Of a stretch of DNA of 64,000 nucleotides, positions 9,607 to 18,222 are shown in pieces. The notes under the pieces were generated by a model. That model was not told where the DNA came from. It was given only the letters and a program-made list of their open reading frames with translations, and did not search any database. This DNA is from Planctomycetota bacterium (GTDB lineage Bacteria; Planctomycetota; B15-G4). The translations under genes were made by a program, and so were the position numbers. Every line of letters begins with the position of its first letter. Position 1 is the first letter of the stretch. Location: contig JAJDEQ010000164.1 in NCBI GenBank assembly GCA_029259695.1, forward strand, positions 34,555 to 98,554. Direction: 5' to 3'.

Positions 9607-10599
9607 TCAGTACGAAGCGGGCGTGACCTTGATGCCTGACGCCTCCAGCGATTCCGCGGCCACCGGCCACGGCACCGGGAGGTAGCCGTCCTTGACCACG
9701 CACTGCTGACCTTCGCGGCTGAACACGAAGCGCACGAACTCCTCGCGCAGTGGATCGAGGCGCGTACCCGGCTTCTTGTTGACGTACAGGAACAGGAAGC
9801 GCGACAGGGGGTAGTCGCCGCTGTAGGCGAACTCCGGCTCGGCCGGCACGAACTCGGTGTCGGCATCCTCGGCCAGGGGCACGGCCTTCACGTCGGCGGT
9901 CTTGTAGCCGATGCCGCTGTAGCCGATCGCGTACTTGTCGCTGGCGATGCCCTGGACGACCGACGAGCTGCCCGGCTGCTCCTTGACCGAGTCCTTGTAG
10001 TCGCCCTTGAACAGCGCGTGCTTCTTGAAGTAGCCGTAGGTGCCCGAGGCCGAGTTGCGGCCGTACAGGCTGATCGGCTTGTCGGCCCAGTCACCACGCA
10101 GTCCGAGGTCGCCCCAGGTCGTGATGTCGCTGCGGAAGCCGCCCTTGCGGTTCTTGCTGAAGACCGCGTCCACCTGCTGGAGCGTGAGCCCCTGCTCGGC
10201 GATCGGGTTGTCCTTGTGCACGTACACGGCGAGCATGTCGATGCTGGTCTTCAGGGGCGTCGGCTCGTAGCCGAAGGCCTCCTCGAAGTCGTCCACTTCC
10301 TGGCTCTTCATGGCCCGGCTCATGGGACCGAAGTGCGACGTGCCCTTGATCAGCGCCGGCGGCGCCGTCGAGGAGCCCTTGCCCTCGATCTCGATCTTCA
10401 CGCTCGGGTAGAAGGCGCGGAAGTCCTCGGCCCACAGCGCCATCTCGTTGTTCATGGTGTCCGAGCCCACGCTCTTCACGTTGCCCGACACGGCCTGGAC
10501 CGGCTGGTAGCGCGGCAGCAGCTCGTCGACCGTGACCTGTGCGGCGGCGGCACCCGCGGCCAGGAGCAGGGTGCTGAACGTCAGGGTGAAACTCTTCAC
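9607..10599 (-). CDS. pstS: Phosphate ABC transporter substrate-binding protein PstS
   Basis: Periplasmic phosphate-binding protein of 330 residues. The reading frame stays open far upstream through phoR, but the gene starts at GTG 10599: AGAGGA lies about 8 bases before it, and the product begins with a clean signal peptide (VKSFTLTFSTLLLAAGAAAAQ). Ligand-site motifs of the PBP-like phosphate binders are visible: VGSDTMNNEM near residue 37, GKGSSTAPPAL, FGPMSRAMK and YGRNSASGTYGYF. First gene of the pst operon, behind a Pho box (10664-10692). Confidence 0.95.
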   Translation of the reverse strand: MKSFTLTFSTLLLAAGAAAAQVTVDELLPRYQPVQAVSGNVKSVGSDTMNNEMALWAEDFRAFYPSVKIEIEGKGSSTAPPALIKGTSHFGPMSRAMKSQEVDDFEEAFGYEPTPLKTSIDMLAVYVHKDNPIAEQGLTLQQVDAVFSKNRKGGFRSDITTWGDLGLRGDWADKPISLYGRNSASGTYGYFKKHALFKGDYKDSVKEQPGSSSVVQGIASDKYAIGYSGIGYKTADVKAVPLAEDADTEFVPAEPEFAYSGDYPLSRFLFLYVNKKPGTRLDPLREEFVRFVFSREGQQCVVKDGYLPVPWPVAAESLEASGIKVTPASY

Positions 10600-10663
10600 G
10601 GATATCGTCCTCTGGGGATCTGGGGTTCGGAGAACACACTCTCGAAACCCGAGCCGCTCGCCG

Positions 10664-10692
10664 CGGTGTGAGCCCGGTGAAGATCCGGTGAA
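10664..10692 (-). promoter_or_regulatory. Pho box upstream of pstS
   Basis: Plus-strand CGGTGTG-AGCC-CGGTGAA-GATC-CGGTGAA: three 7-mers with an exact 11-bp period, two of them identical. Read on the coding strand this is TTCACCG twice, then CACACCG. It lies 65-93 bp upstream of the pstS GTG. The geometry equals a PhoB tandem site and this is the cleanest of the three copies in the cluster. Confidence 0.75.
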
Positions 10693-10720
10693 TTCGACGG
10701 CGCGGGCCGCCCCCTGTGAC

Positions 10721-10734
10721 GCGGGCGATCCCGC
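10721..10734 (-). terminator. Small hairpin after phoR
   Basis: GCGGG (10721-10725), CGAT, CCCGC (10730-10734) lies between the phoR stop and the pstS Pho box. It could separate the phoBR transcript from pst. The stem is only 5 bp and there is no U-tract, so this is tentative. Confidence 0.25.
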
Positions 10735-10778
10735 AAGGAGCCTGGAGACCCGCCCCGGCCGTCGCTCGAAGCCGACCC

Positions 10779-12602
10779 TCAGGAGCCGACGCGGGCGGGC
10801 GACTCGAGGCGGATGCGGAACGTGCTCCCGACCCCCACCTGACTCTCCACCGAGACCTCGCCCCCGTGGGCCGCCACCGCGTGCTTCACGATCGAGAGCC
10901 CCAGGCCGGTCCCGCCCAGGGTCCGGGCGCGGTCCTTGTCCACCCGGTAGAAGCGCTCGAAGATACGCTCCTGCTCGTGCGGCGGAATGCCCGGACCGTC
11001 GTCCTGCACCTCGATCAGGATCGAGCGGTCCTTCCGGAGCAGGCCGATGCGCACCCTGCTCTCGGCCGGCGAGTAGCGGATCGCGTTGTTGATCAGATTG
11101 GACACGGCGGTCTCGAGCGCCTGCGCGTCGCCGAAGAAGGGCACCGCGCCGGCCACGTCCACCTGCAGCGTCACGTTCTTCGTCTCGGCGCTGGCGCGCT
11201 GGCCGTGGATCGCCCGCTGGAGCGCATCGGCCAGGTCGATCGGCCGGAAGCGCGTGCCCGTGCCACCGTCGGACTCGATGCGCGCGAGGTCGAGCAGGTC
11301 GCTCACGATCGCGGCCAGGCGGTCGGCGTTGTCGAGCGACTTGGTGAGGAACGAGGTCCGGCGATCGTCGGGCATCTCGGAGTCTTCGAGCACGGCCTCC
11401 ACGAAACCCTTCATGGAGGTCAGCGGCGTCTTGAGTTCGTGGGACACGTTGGCCACGAAGTCGCGGCGGATCACCTCGAGCCGCCGGACCTCGGTCAGGT
11501 CGTGGAGCACGGCGACGCAACCGCGGCCGTCGGGAGCACCGCCGAGCGGCACGGCGCTCACGGCCAGGTCCAGGTCACGCTCCCCGTGGTGCACCCGCAC
11601 TTCCACGCTCACCTTCACGTGCTCGTTGACGCAGCGCTCGACGGCGGTGACGACCTCGGGCACCCGTGTGATCTCCCAGATCGGCCGGCCGTGGGGATCC
11701 ACTTGGTGGTCGGCGAGCAGCAGCTCGATGGCGGCGTCGTTGATCAGCACCAGACAGTGCTCGGGATCCACCGCCACCACGCCCTCCTCCATCGAGCCCA
11801 GGACGGCGCGGTGCTGCTCGTTGACCTGCTCGAGGCGGTGGATGCGATCCTCGAGCTGCTCCGAGAGGTCGTTCACCGCGGCGGCCAGCCGGCCCACCTC
11901 GTCACGGCCGGTGACCGGCAGACGCGGTTGGCGCTCGCCGCTCCCCAGAGCCGACAACGCGGCCACGATGCGACGCAGAGGGCGCGTGAGCTGGGTGCTC
12001 AGGAGCCAGGACAGGATCAATCCGATGCCCAACGCCACGGCTGCGCCGGTCTGCACGGCACGCCGCAGTGCAGCCAGCTCGGCCTCCACGTCCTCGGCGG
12101 CCCGGGCCACACGCGCGTAGCCCAGCCGCTCACCGTCCGCTTCGACCACCTGCGCCACGTAGAGCAGCTCGCGCTGCAACGTCCTGCTGGCCCGGGCGAC
12201 CACCTCGCCCGGGCGCAGCACTTCGGGGCGGGTCCCGTGGTTGTCCATCACCCCGGGCGACTCGTGCGAATCGGCGAGCACCAGGCCGTCTGCCGCGAGC
12301 AACGTGATCCGGCGACCCTCGAGGTCTTGCGCCACCCGCGCCGCGATGCGTTCGAGCTCCGCCGCCGCGCGTGTCCGCTCTCCGTCATCGCCGGTGTTCG
12401 TCCACCGGGCCAGCGGGTCGGTGGCCAGCAGCGCCACGAGCTGCGACTCGTCCCGGACGCGCTGCTGGATCAGCTCGTTGCGGCTGCCTTCGGCGACACC
12501 GCCCACGAGCGAGCCCACGATCAGCCCCCCCACCGCGACGATCACCAGCACGCCGAGGAAGACCTTCCAGAAGAAGCGTGAACCCAGGGGGTTCTCGGTC
12601 AC
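10779..12602 (-). CDS. phoR: Phosphate regulon sensor histidine kinase PhoR
   Basis: Membrane sensor kinase of 607 residues. A first membrane helix (about 10-33), an extracytoplasmic region of about 140 residues and a second helix (VALGIGLILSWLLS) lead into HAMP (about 190-245). A PAS domain follows (LGSMEEGVVAVDPEHCLVLIN). The HisKA box is NVSHELKTPLTSMKG and the ATPase domain shows NLINNAIRYS, DDGPGIP and GGTGLGLSIVKHAV. E. coli PhoR lacks the large periplasmic part; this layout is the PhoR/PnpS type. The GTG start overlaps the phoB stop (GTGA). Position beside phoB and the pst genes supports the name. Confidence 0.93.
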   Translation of the reverse strand: MTENPLGSRFFWKVFLGVLVIVAVGGLIVGSLVGGVAEGSRNELIQQRVRDESQLVALLATDPLARWTNTGDDGERTRAAAELERIAARVAQDLEGRRITLLAADGLVLADSHESPGVMDNHGTRPEVLRPGEVVARASRTLQRELLYVAQVVEADGERLGYARVARAAEDVEAELAALRRAVQTGAAVALGIGLILSWLLSTQLTRPLRRIVAALSALGSGERQPRLPVTGRDEVGRLAAAVNDLSEQLEDRIHRLEQVNEQHRAVLGSMEEGVVAVDPEHCLVLINDAAIELLLADHQVDPHGRPIWEITRVPEVVTAVERCVNEHVKVSVEVRVHHGERDLDLAVSAVPLGGAPDGRGCVAVLHDLTEVRRLEVIRRDFVANVSHELKTPLTSMKGFVEAVLEDSEMPDDRRTSFLTKSLDNADRLAAIVSDLLDLARIESDGGTGTRFRPIDLADALQRAIHGQRASAETKNVTLQVDVAGAVPFFGDAQALETAVSNLINNAIRYSPAESRVRIGLLRKDRSILIEVQDDGPGIPPHEQERIFERFYRVDKDRARTLGGTGLGLSIVKHAVAAHGGEVSVESQVGVGSTFRIRLESPARVGS

Positions 12603-13300
12603 GCCACCGTCTCAGCGAAACGGTAGCCAACACCTCGCACCGTCTCGATGAGATCACGTCGTTCTTCGAGCTTCTTGCGGATCGCGCGGATGTGCACGTC
12701 GACGCTGCGGTCGAGCACCATGGCATTGGGCCCGAGTGCGCCGCTCAGGATCTGCTCGCGTGAGAACACGCGTCCCGGGCGGGAGGCGAGGTAGTGCAGG
12801 ATCCTGAACTCGGTCGCCGTGACCGGCACCTCGCCCGTCTCCAGGAAGACCTTGTGTCGCGACGGGTCGATCTGCAGCTCGCCGTGGACGATCTTCTTCT
12901 TGTCGTCGTGGCGTTCGTCCCGCGTGGACGTGCGGCGCAGCACGGCCCGCACCCGGGCCAGGATCTCCTTCGGACTGAAGGGCTTGGCGACGTAGTCGTC
13001 AGCGCCGAGGCCGAGGCCCAGGACCACGTCCGACTCCTCGCCCTTGGCGGAGACGATCACGATCGCGATGCCCGACGTGACCTCCTCCTGCTTGAGCCGC
13101 CGGCACACCTCCAGGCCGTCGAGGCCGGGCAGCATCAGGTCGAGCAGGATCAGGTCCGGCATGCGGCGCCGCGCCTCCGAGAGGCCCACGACACCATCGC
13201 TGGCGGAAGCGACGTCGAATCCCTCGCGCGAGAGCGAATACTCCAGCAGCTCGCGGATGTCGGCGTCGTCCTCGAGGATCAGCACACGTGCTTTCTTCAT
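12599..13300 (-). CDS. phoB: Phosphate regulon response regulator PhoB
   Basis: OmpR/PhoB-type regulator of 233 residues. The receiver domain has the acidic pair EDD at 10-12, phospho-acceptor Asp54 in LILLDLMLPG and the conserved Lys in VAKPFS. The C-terminal winged helix ends with the typical SVDVHIRAIRKKL and VRGVGYRF. Starts at ATG 13300, with a Pho box 24-52 bp upstream that implies autoregulation. It is coupled to phoR by a 4-bp overlap. It would bind the 11-bp periodic repeats before pstS, the porin and its own gene. Confidence 0.95.
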   Translation of the reverse strand: MKKARVLILEDDADIRELLEYSLSREGFDVASASDGVVGLSEARRRMPDLILLDLMLPGLDGLEVCRRLKQEEVTSGIAIVIVSAKGEESDVVLGLGLGADDYVAKPFSPKEILARVRAVLRRTSTRDERHDDKKKIVHGELQIDPSRHKVFLETGEVPVTATEFRILHYLASRPGRVFSREQILSGALGPNAMVLDRSVDVHIRAIRKKLEERRDLIETVRGVGYRFAETVA

Positions 13301-13323
13301 TCGGCGTTAGGAAACCCCGGCAC

Positions 13324-13352
13324 CGTGAGCGTCAGGTGAAGAACAGGTTCAG
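13324..13352 (-). promoter_or_regulatory. Pho box upstream of phoB
   Basis: Plus-strand CGTGAGC-GTCA-GGTGAAG-AACA-GGTTCAG, three 7-mers with an 11-bp period. It is less perfect than the pstS copy but in the same register. It sits 24-52 bp before the phoB ATG, consistent with PhoB autoactivation. Confidence 0.55.
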
Positions 13353-13396
13353 AATCCGTGCGGGCAGCATATCGAGTGCCCTGGCCGGCGTCAGCA

Positions 13397-15208
13397 TCAG
13401 CGGGTGCCGCGCTCCAGGACCACTCGCCGATCGACCGTCACGGCCGCTTCGCGCTGCGTCGCGCCGTCGGGCCAGGTGACGACCAGGTCCACCGTCTCCG
13501 TGCCCGGCGGCAGACCGAAGTAGGCCACGGGCGCCGAGGCCGACTCGTAGCCACCTCCGCTGAAGATCCAGCGGGTCTGCCGAGCGGCATCCGCGCCGGG
13601 TCGGACCGTGGCGATCTCCACCCGCGAGCCGAGCCCGCGGTGATTCCCGTGACCGGGACGCTCGTCGCGCAGCTCCACCGCGAGCCACGGGCCGGCCCGC
13701 TCGCTGTCGTTGCGCAGCACACGCAAGGGACCGCTGAGCTCGCCGATGACCATGTCCACGTCGCCATCGTCGTCGAGGTCCCCGAACACCGCACTGCGAT
13801 CGCAGTGCGGTTCCGCCAGCCACGGGTTGTCGCCCACGTCCGTCACCAACCGGAAGCGGTTGCCCTCCCGTGCGAACAACAGCGGCAACTGGGCGGCGTC
13901 GGAGTCCATCGACTTGATCGTGGCCTGAGCGTAGACGTGACCGTTGACCAGCAGCAGGTCCTCGTCGGTGTCGAGGTCGAAGTCGTAGAACATGGTCGAC
14001 CAGCCCAGGTAGCGCCTGCTCACCGCCGCCAGGCCGAAGCGGGCGGTGTGGTCCTCGTAGAAGCGCCCGTCGAGCGCGACGTGCAACGTGTTCGTGTCGC
14101 TCGAGAAGTTGGTCGTGAACAGGTCCGGGAAGCCGTCGCCGTCCACGTCGCCCACGGCGATGCCCATGGTGGCCTGGTCCCGCCCCTCTCCGTTGAGCGC
14201 GACACCGGACAACCGTCCCCGGTCGGCCAGCACGCGCCCCGCCCAGGCGGCGCCCGGCGTCTGCGTTCCAGGCTCCGTCGCCGCTGCCACGTCGGCGTCC
14301 ACCTCGGCGTCGTCGAACAGGAAGTTCTCGTCCGAGTCGTTGCCGACGAAGATCTCCTGCCGACCGTCGAGGTCGAGATCGAGCATCACGACGCCGAGCC
14401 CGTAGCGTGGTGTGGGGTCGGCACACCCCGCCCGCTCGGTGACGTCCTCGAAGGTCCCGTCCCCGCGATTGGCGTAGAGCACGTCGGCCTGGGCGCGCAT
14501 CGTCTCGGGCCCCCGCGGCACGGCCACACCCTTGAAGTTGGCTCGCTCCGGCAAGCGCTCCGGGTCGAGGTGGAAGTAGTTGACCACGTAGAGATCGAGG
14601 TCCCCGTCCCCGTCCACGTCGCCGAACGCGCTCGACGTGCCCCAGCGATCGTCGCCCACGCCGGCTTCGGCGGTGACGTCCTCGAAGCGTCCCTCGCGGT
14701 TCAGCAGCAGCACGTTGGGGCCGAAGCAGGTGACGTAGAGATCGTCGAAGCCGTTGCCGTCGACGTCCCCCACCGACACGCCCATGCCCCAGCCCGCGAA
14801 CTCGAGGCCCGCGGCGTCGGTCACGTCCTCGAAGTGCATGTCACCCAGGTTCGCGAACAGCCGACAGCCCGCGCCGCGCCGGGGTGCGTCGAGCGTCGCC
14901 CCGTTGGGGGCGAACAGATCGAAGTCGCCGTCGTTGTCGTAGTCGATCAGGGCCAGGCCGGCGCCGATCGACTCGATCAGCTCGCGCGCGGGCACCGCCC
15001 CGGACACGAGCACCAGGTCGACGCCCGAGGTGTGCGTGACGTCGGTGAAGCGCAGCGCCGCGCCCGCAGGGCTCACGCTCCCCACGGACGGTCGTGCTGC
15101 GTCGCCCTCACCCGTGACCGGGCTGCAGGCGGCCAGGCACCAGCCCAGCACGGCGACCGGCGCCAGACTCGACACGCGGCGCGCCATCGCGACCGACGCG
15201 ATCCTCAT
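13397..15208 (-). CDS. CRTAC1-type FG-GAP/ASPIC-UnbV lipoprotein
   Basis: Exported protein of 603 residues with a lipobox (LGWCLAAC, Cys about residue 28). It carries about seven FG-GAP/VCBS blade repeats with calcium-loop motifs such as DYDNDGDFDLF, DVDGNGFDDLY, DVDGDGDLDLYV and DLDDDGDVDMVIG, predicting a beta-propeller. The C-terminal ASPIC/UnbV domain (HRGLGSRVEI ... VDLVVTWPDGATQ) is typical of CRTAC1 homologues. It lies 24 bp downstream of a TPR lipoprotein gene in the same orientation, a pairing common in planctomycetes and acidobacteria. Function unknown; probably surface or periplasmic binding. ATG 15208 is used; ATG 15187 is an alternative. Confidence 0.85.
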   Translation of the reverse strand: MRIASVAMARRVSSLAPVAVLGWCLAACSPVTGEGDAARPSVGSVSPAGAALRFTDVTHTSGVDLVLVSGAVPARELIESIGAGLALIDYDNDGDFDLFAPNGATLDAPRRGAGCRLFANLGDMHFEDVTDAAGLEFAGWGMGVSVGDVDGNGFDDLYVTCFGPNVLLLNREGRFEDVTAEAGVGDDRWGTSSAFGDVDGDGDLDLYVVNYFHLDPERLPERANFKGVAVPRGPETMRAQADVLYANRGDGTFEDVTERAGCADPTPRYGLGVVMLDLDLDGRQEIFVGNDSDENFLFDDAEVDADVAAATEPGTQTPGAAWAGRVLADRGRLSGVALNGEGRDQATMGIAVGDVDGDGFPDLFTTNFSSDTNTLHVALDGRFYEDHTARFGLAAVSRRYLGWSTMFYDFDLDTDEDLLLVNGHVYAQATIKSMDSDAAQLPLLFAREGNRFRLVTDVGDNPWLAEPHCDRSAVFGDLDDDGDVDMVIGELSGPLRVLRNDSERAGPWLAVELRDERPGHGNHRGLGSRVEIATVRPGADAARQTRWIFSGGGYESASAPVAYFGLPPGTETVDLVVTWPDGATQREAAVTVDRRVVLERGTR

Positions 15209-15232
15209 GCGACGGCTGTCACGGGCAGGCCG

Positions 15233-16075
15233 TCACCTCAGGGCGGCCTTGCGGGCCTCGTCGTGCGGCGCGCCGGCGCCGTCCTGCACGACCCGACCGG
15301 CGGCCTCGAGATCGCCCAGGCGCACGAGGGTGCGCTGCAGCTTGTACTGCACTTCGTAGTGTTCGGGCCACAGATCCAGCGCCTCCTCGAACGTCCGGCG
15401 TGCGCGCTCCAGCTCACCGCGGCGGGTGTGGAGGTCGCCTTGACGCGTCAGCGCCCGTGCCAGCGCGCGCGGGCCGATGGTCCCGGCCTTGCGTCGCTCG
15501 CGCGCGATCTCGGCCGAGCGCCTCAGGTGCGCCTCGGCCTCGTCGAGCCGGTCGGCATCGAGCAGCGCCAGGCCCAGCGCACCGTGCGCCTCTCCGTCGC
15601 CCGGTTCGTCCGTCAGGTAGCGCTCGAACGCGTCACGGGCCTGGTCCAGCTCGCCCATGTAGTACGCGCAGTAGCCCAGGTGTTTGCGACTGGCCAGGAA
15701 GCCGGGTGCGATCTCGAGCGACTGTTCGAAGTGACCGCGCGCCAACTCGTAGCGGTGTTCCTGCAAGTACGTGTCGCCCAGCACGAAGTGGCCCTGGTAG
15801 CGGTTGCCCTCACGCCCCTCGCGCTTGAGGTAGTGGAACACCTGGCTGCGCGTGTTGCCGTAGTGCCCCTCACCGATCGTGGCGCGGATCGCCTGCAACT
15901 CCGGCAGCAACTCCTGGCGCACATCGACCACGCCCGCGTCACTCGAGGTGACGGCGGACTCCGAGCCGGCACCGGCTCGTGCGTTCGAATCCCCGCCGCA
16001 CCCACATGCGGCCGCGAGCCAGAACACGACGAGCGACGGCAACGGCCTCCACGGAGGACGCGTTCTGCAGCCCAT
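15233..16075 (-). CDS. TPR-repeat lipoprotein
   Basis: A 280-residue protein. From ATG 16075 (AGGTGG 5 bases before it) it opens with a signal sequence and lipobox (VVFWLAAACGC). A helical array of tetratricopeptide repeats follows, roughly residues 75-270, e.g. GHFVLGDTYLQEHRYELARGH and HLGYCAYYMGELDQARDAF. An earlier in-frame ATG at 16129 is less likely because it puts 18 charged residues before the signal sequence. Likely co-transcribed with the FG-GAP/ASPIC gene downstream; TPRs normally mediate protein contacts, so it may scaffold its partner. Confidence 0.8.
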   Translation of the reverse strand: MGCRTRPPWRPLPSLVVFWLAAACGCGGDSNARAGAGSESAVTSSDAGVVDVRQELLPELQAIRATIGEGHYGNTRSQVFHYLKREGREGNRYQGHFVLGDTYLQEHRYELARGHFEQSLEIAPGFLASRKHLGYCAYYMGELDQARDAFERYLTDEPGDGEAHGALGLALLDADRLDEAEAHLRRSAEIARERRKAGTIGPRALARALTRQGDLHTRRGELERARRTFEEALDLWPEHYEVQYKLQRTLVRLGDLEAAGRVVQDGAGAPHDEARKAALR

Positions 16076-16206
16076 CACACCCACCTGATGACGAGCGCTC
16101 GGCCGGCCAACGGTCCACGAACCGTTCATCGCCCAGACGACCGACGAGCCGCCTCATCACGGGGCTCATGATCGCACAGCGTTCGGAAGGCGGCCAGCCT
16201 TCATCA

Positions 16207-16230
16207 GGTCTGCGGCACACGCCGCAGACC
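16207..16230 (-). terminator. 10-bp perfect hairpin after FG-GAP gene
   Basis: GGTCTGCGGC (16207-16216), ACAC, GCCGCAGACC (16221-16230): a perfect 10-bp stem with a 4-base loop, 5 bp past the stop of the gene at 16236. The position fits transcription termination; no U-tract follows. Confidence 0.6.
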
Positions 16231-16235
16231 GTCAT

Positions 16236-17966
16236 TCAGGGCGTGACGCCGAGAATCGCGTTGGAAGCCGAGAAGCCTGCGGGTCCGCCGGTGTCGATGA
16301 TCCAGTACTGCACGTAGATCTCGGTGCCGGGCGGCAGCCCCGCCGGCATGGTCGCCGGCAGGATCAGCTGCCCCAGCCCGTTGGTCGGCAGCGGCGCCAG
16401 CACGCCTGGTGTGAAGTTGGGCACGAACGTGCCGCCCTTGAACGCTGCGTTGATCGCCGTCAGCCCCACGACCAGGAAGGCGGTGGTGCTGGGCACCGTG
16501 CTCGTCAGTGACAAGGTGATCAGGTCGTTGCCGAGCAGCGTGCCTTCGCCCTCCAGTTGCGGCTCGCCGAAGGTTCCGGCCAGGGCCAGGCCCAGGTCGC
16601 TCCACGGTGACGAAGGCGTGCCGTCCAGCGACAGCAGCCAGACCGCGCCGCGGTTGCTGCCCCCGTCGTCGTCCCCGATCGCGCCGACCGCGACGTCGAC
16701 GAAGCCGTCACCGTCGATGTCGCCCACGCCCGCGGCGGAGAAGCCGAAGAAGTCGAGGTCGTCGAGCGGCCCGCTGAAGTCACCGGCCAGGGAGCTGATC
16801 TTCTGGTGCTGGCGGACCGTGCCGGCGGGCTCGAGCAGCAGCACCCAGGCCGCACCGCGCAGTGCGCCGCCGTTTCCGTCGAACAGGGCGCCGACGACGA
16901 CGTCATCCACACCGTCGCTGTCGAGGTCGCCCAGCGACGTCAGTGAGCCGCCGAAGTTGTCGCCGTCGTTCAGGACGCCGAGGAAGTTGCCGGCCGTGTC
17001 GCTGTGCTTGCGGAACGACTTGACGCTGCCGTCGGCCTCCAGCAGCACGAGCCACGAAGCCCCGCGGCTGGGCCCGCCGTCGTCGTCTCCCGGGGAGCCG
17101 ATCAACAAGTCACCCACCGTATCGCCGTCGAAGTCACCCATGGATGCGACCGACCAGCCGAACGTGTCGTCGTCGTCCAGGATGCCGGCGAAGCCACCGG
17201 CGGTGTCGCTGACCTTGCGGAACGACTTGACCGTGCCGTCGGCGCGCAACAGCAGCAGCCACACGGCACCCCGACCGTCACCGCCGTCGTCGTCCTGCGG
17301 CGCACCCGCCACGATGTCCGCGTTGCCGTCACCGTCGAAGTCACCCAGGCCGGCGAGCGAGAAACCGAACAGGTCGATGTCGTCGAGGAAGCCGTTGAAG
17401 CCGCCCACGGTGTTGCTGATCTTCTGGTGCGACTTCACCGTGCCGTCGGCGTGGAGGAACAGGATCCACACCGCGCCCCGTTGGAAGCCGCCGTCTCCGT
17501 CCTGATAGGCGCCCACGGCGAGATCGGGGATCAGGTCGCCATCGAGGTCGCCCAGGGGCGCGACGGCACAACCGAAGCGGTCGGCGTCGTCGAGGCCGCC
17601 GCTGAACAGACCCTGGGTGTCGCTGATCTTGCGGTGCGTGCGCACCGTGCGGTCCGCGTTCATGAACAGGATCCACACCGCGCCGCGATCGCCGTTGAGC
17701 GGGTCGGCCGACCCGTCGTCATCGAACGGCGCGCCGACGGCGAGGTCGTCGACCCCGTCCCCGTCCAGGTCGCCCAGGCTGGTCACCGCCCAACCCAGGT
17801 TGTCGTCGTCCTCGACCGTGCCGGCGAAGCCCCCCATGGTCACGCTGATCTTGGCCTGGTCGAGGACCTTGCCCACGCCCTGGCCCGTGGCCGCCGAGGT
17901 CATCAGAAGCAGCAGCACCAGCGGCGCGGCGAGTCGTTGCGCGGGATCGAGAACGTGTCGTGTCAT
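16236..17966 (-). CDS. Secreted FG-GAP repeat protein with planctomycete C-terminal domain
   Basis: Exported protein of 576 residues. From ATG 17966 it has a signal peptide (LAAPLVLLLLMTSAATGQ). It carries six tandem repeats of about 68 residues, each with a GDxDGDxxxDxxxGA calcium-loop core, a GAVWILF strand and a TVKSHxKIS end, as in integrin alpha-type FG-GAP propellers. The last 130 residues form the shared C-terminal domain: DLGLALAG, LVVGLTAINAAFKGGTFVP and the terminus YVQYWIIDTGGPAGFSASN. Stand-alone gene, with a strong hairpin downstream and divergent from a peptidase gene. Probably a large extracellular or surface protein; the C-terminal domain may direct its export or anchoring. 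Confidence 0.85.
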   Translation of the reverse strand: MTRHVLDPAQRLAAPLVLLLLMTSAATGQGVGKVLDQAKISVTMGGFAGTVEDDDNLGWAVTSLGDLDGDGVDDLAVGAPFDDDGSADPLNGDRGAVWILFMNADRTVRTHRKISDTQGLFSGGLDDADRFGCAVAPLGDLDGDLIPDLAVGAYQDGDGGFQRGAVWILFLHADGTVKSHQKISNTVGGFNGFLDDIDLFGFSLAGLGDFDGDGNADIVAGAPQDDDGGDGRGAVWLLLLRADGTVKSFRKVSDTAGGFAGILDDDDTFGWSVASMGDFDGDTVGDLLIGSPGDDDGGPSRGASWLVLLEADGSVKSFRKHSDTAGNFLGVLNDGDNFGGSLTSLGDLDSDGVDDVVVGALFDGNGGALRGAAWVLLLEPAGTVRQHQKISSLAGDFSGPLDDLDFFGFSAAGVGDIDGDGFVDVAVGAIGDDDGGSNRGAVWLLSLDGTPSSPWSDLGLALAGTFGEPQLEGEGTLLGNDLITLSLTSTVPSTTAFLVVGLTAINAAFKGGTFVPNFTPGVLAPLPTNGLGQLILPATMPAGLPPGTEIYVQYWIIDTGGPAGFSASNAILGVTP

Positions 17967-18222
17967 GGGTGTCGTTCCAATCTGACAGGGCGTGGAGAGC
18001 TGTGGATTGTACTGCCGGAACGGGCCCCGAACGGCGCGACGAAACGAATCAAGCAAAGCGAATACCGTGTAGAAATGAGCTGCTGATCAGCCCCATGTCC
18101 ACGATCGATACGTTCGCCCGGCCCGGCCATCCCCCCGCTTCCACGATGTGGAGGTAAGCTCCCCTACCCTCGGCGAGCCGTCTCGCACCACCGTCCACCA
18201 CCCGACGGTCCGCCGCGCCATC

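Noticed and set aside
10600..11520. Extended N-terminus of PstS reaching into phoR
   Set aside because: The added part is phoR in another frame, and a GTG with a good ribosome site and a signal peptide lies at 10599.
13358..16171. A 937-codon plus-strand open frame
   Set aside because: It lies antisense to the FG-GAP/ASPIC and TPR lipoprotein genes; composition-driven shadow without recognisable motifs.
16236..17966. Repeat array of possible mobile or CRISPR nature
   Set aside because: The periodicity of about 200 bp comes from FG-GAP protein repeats in a coding frame.
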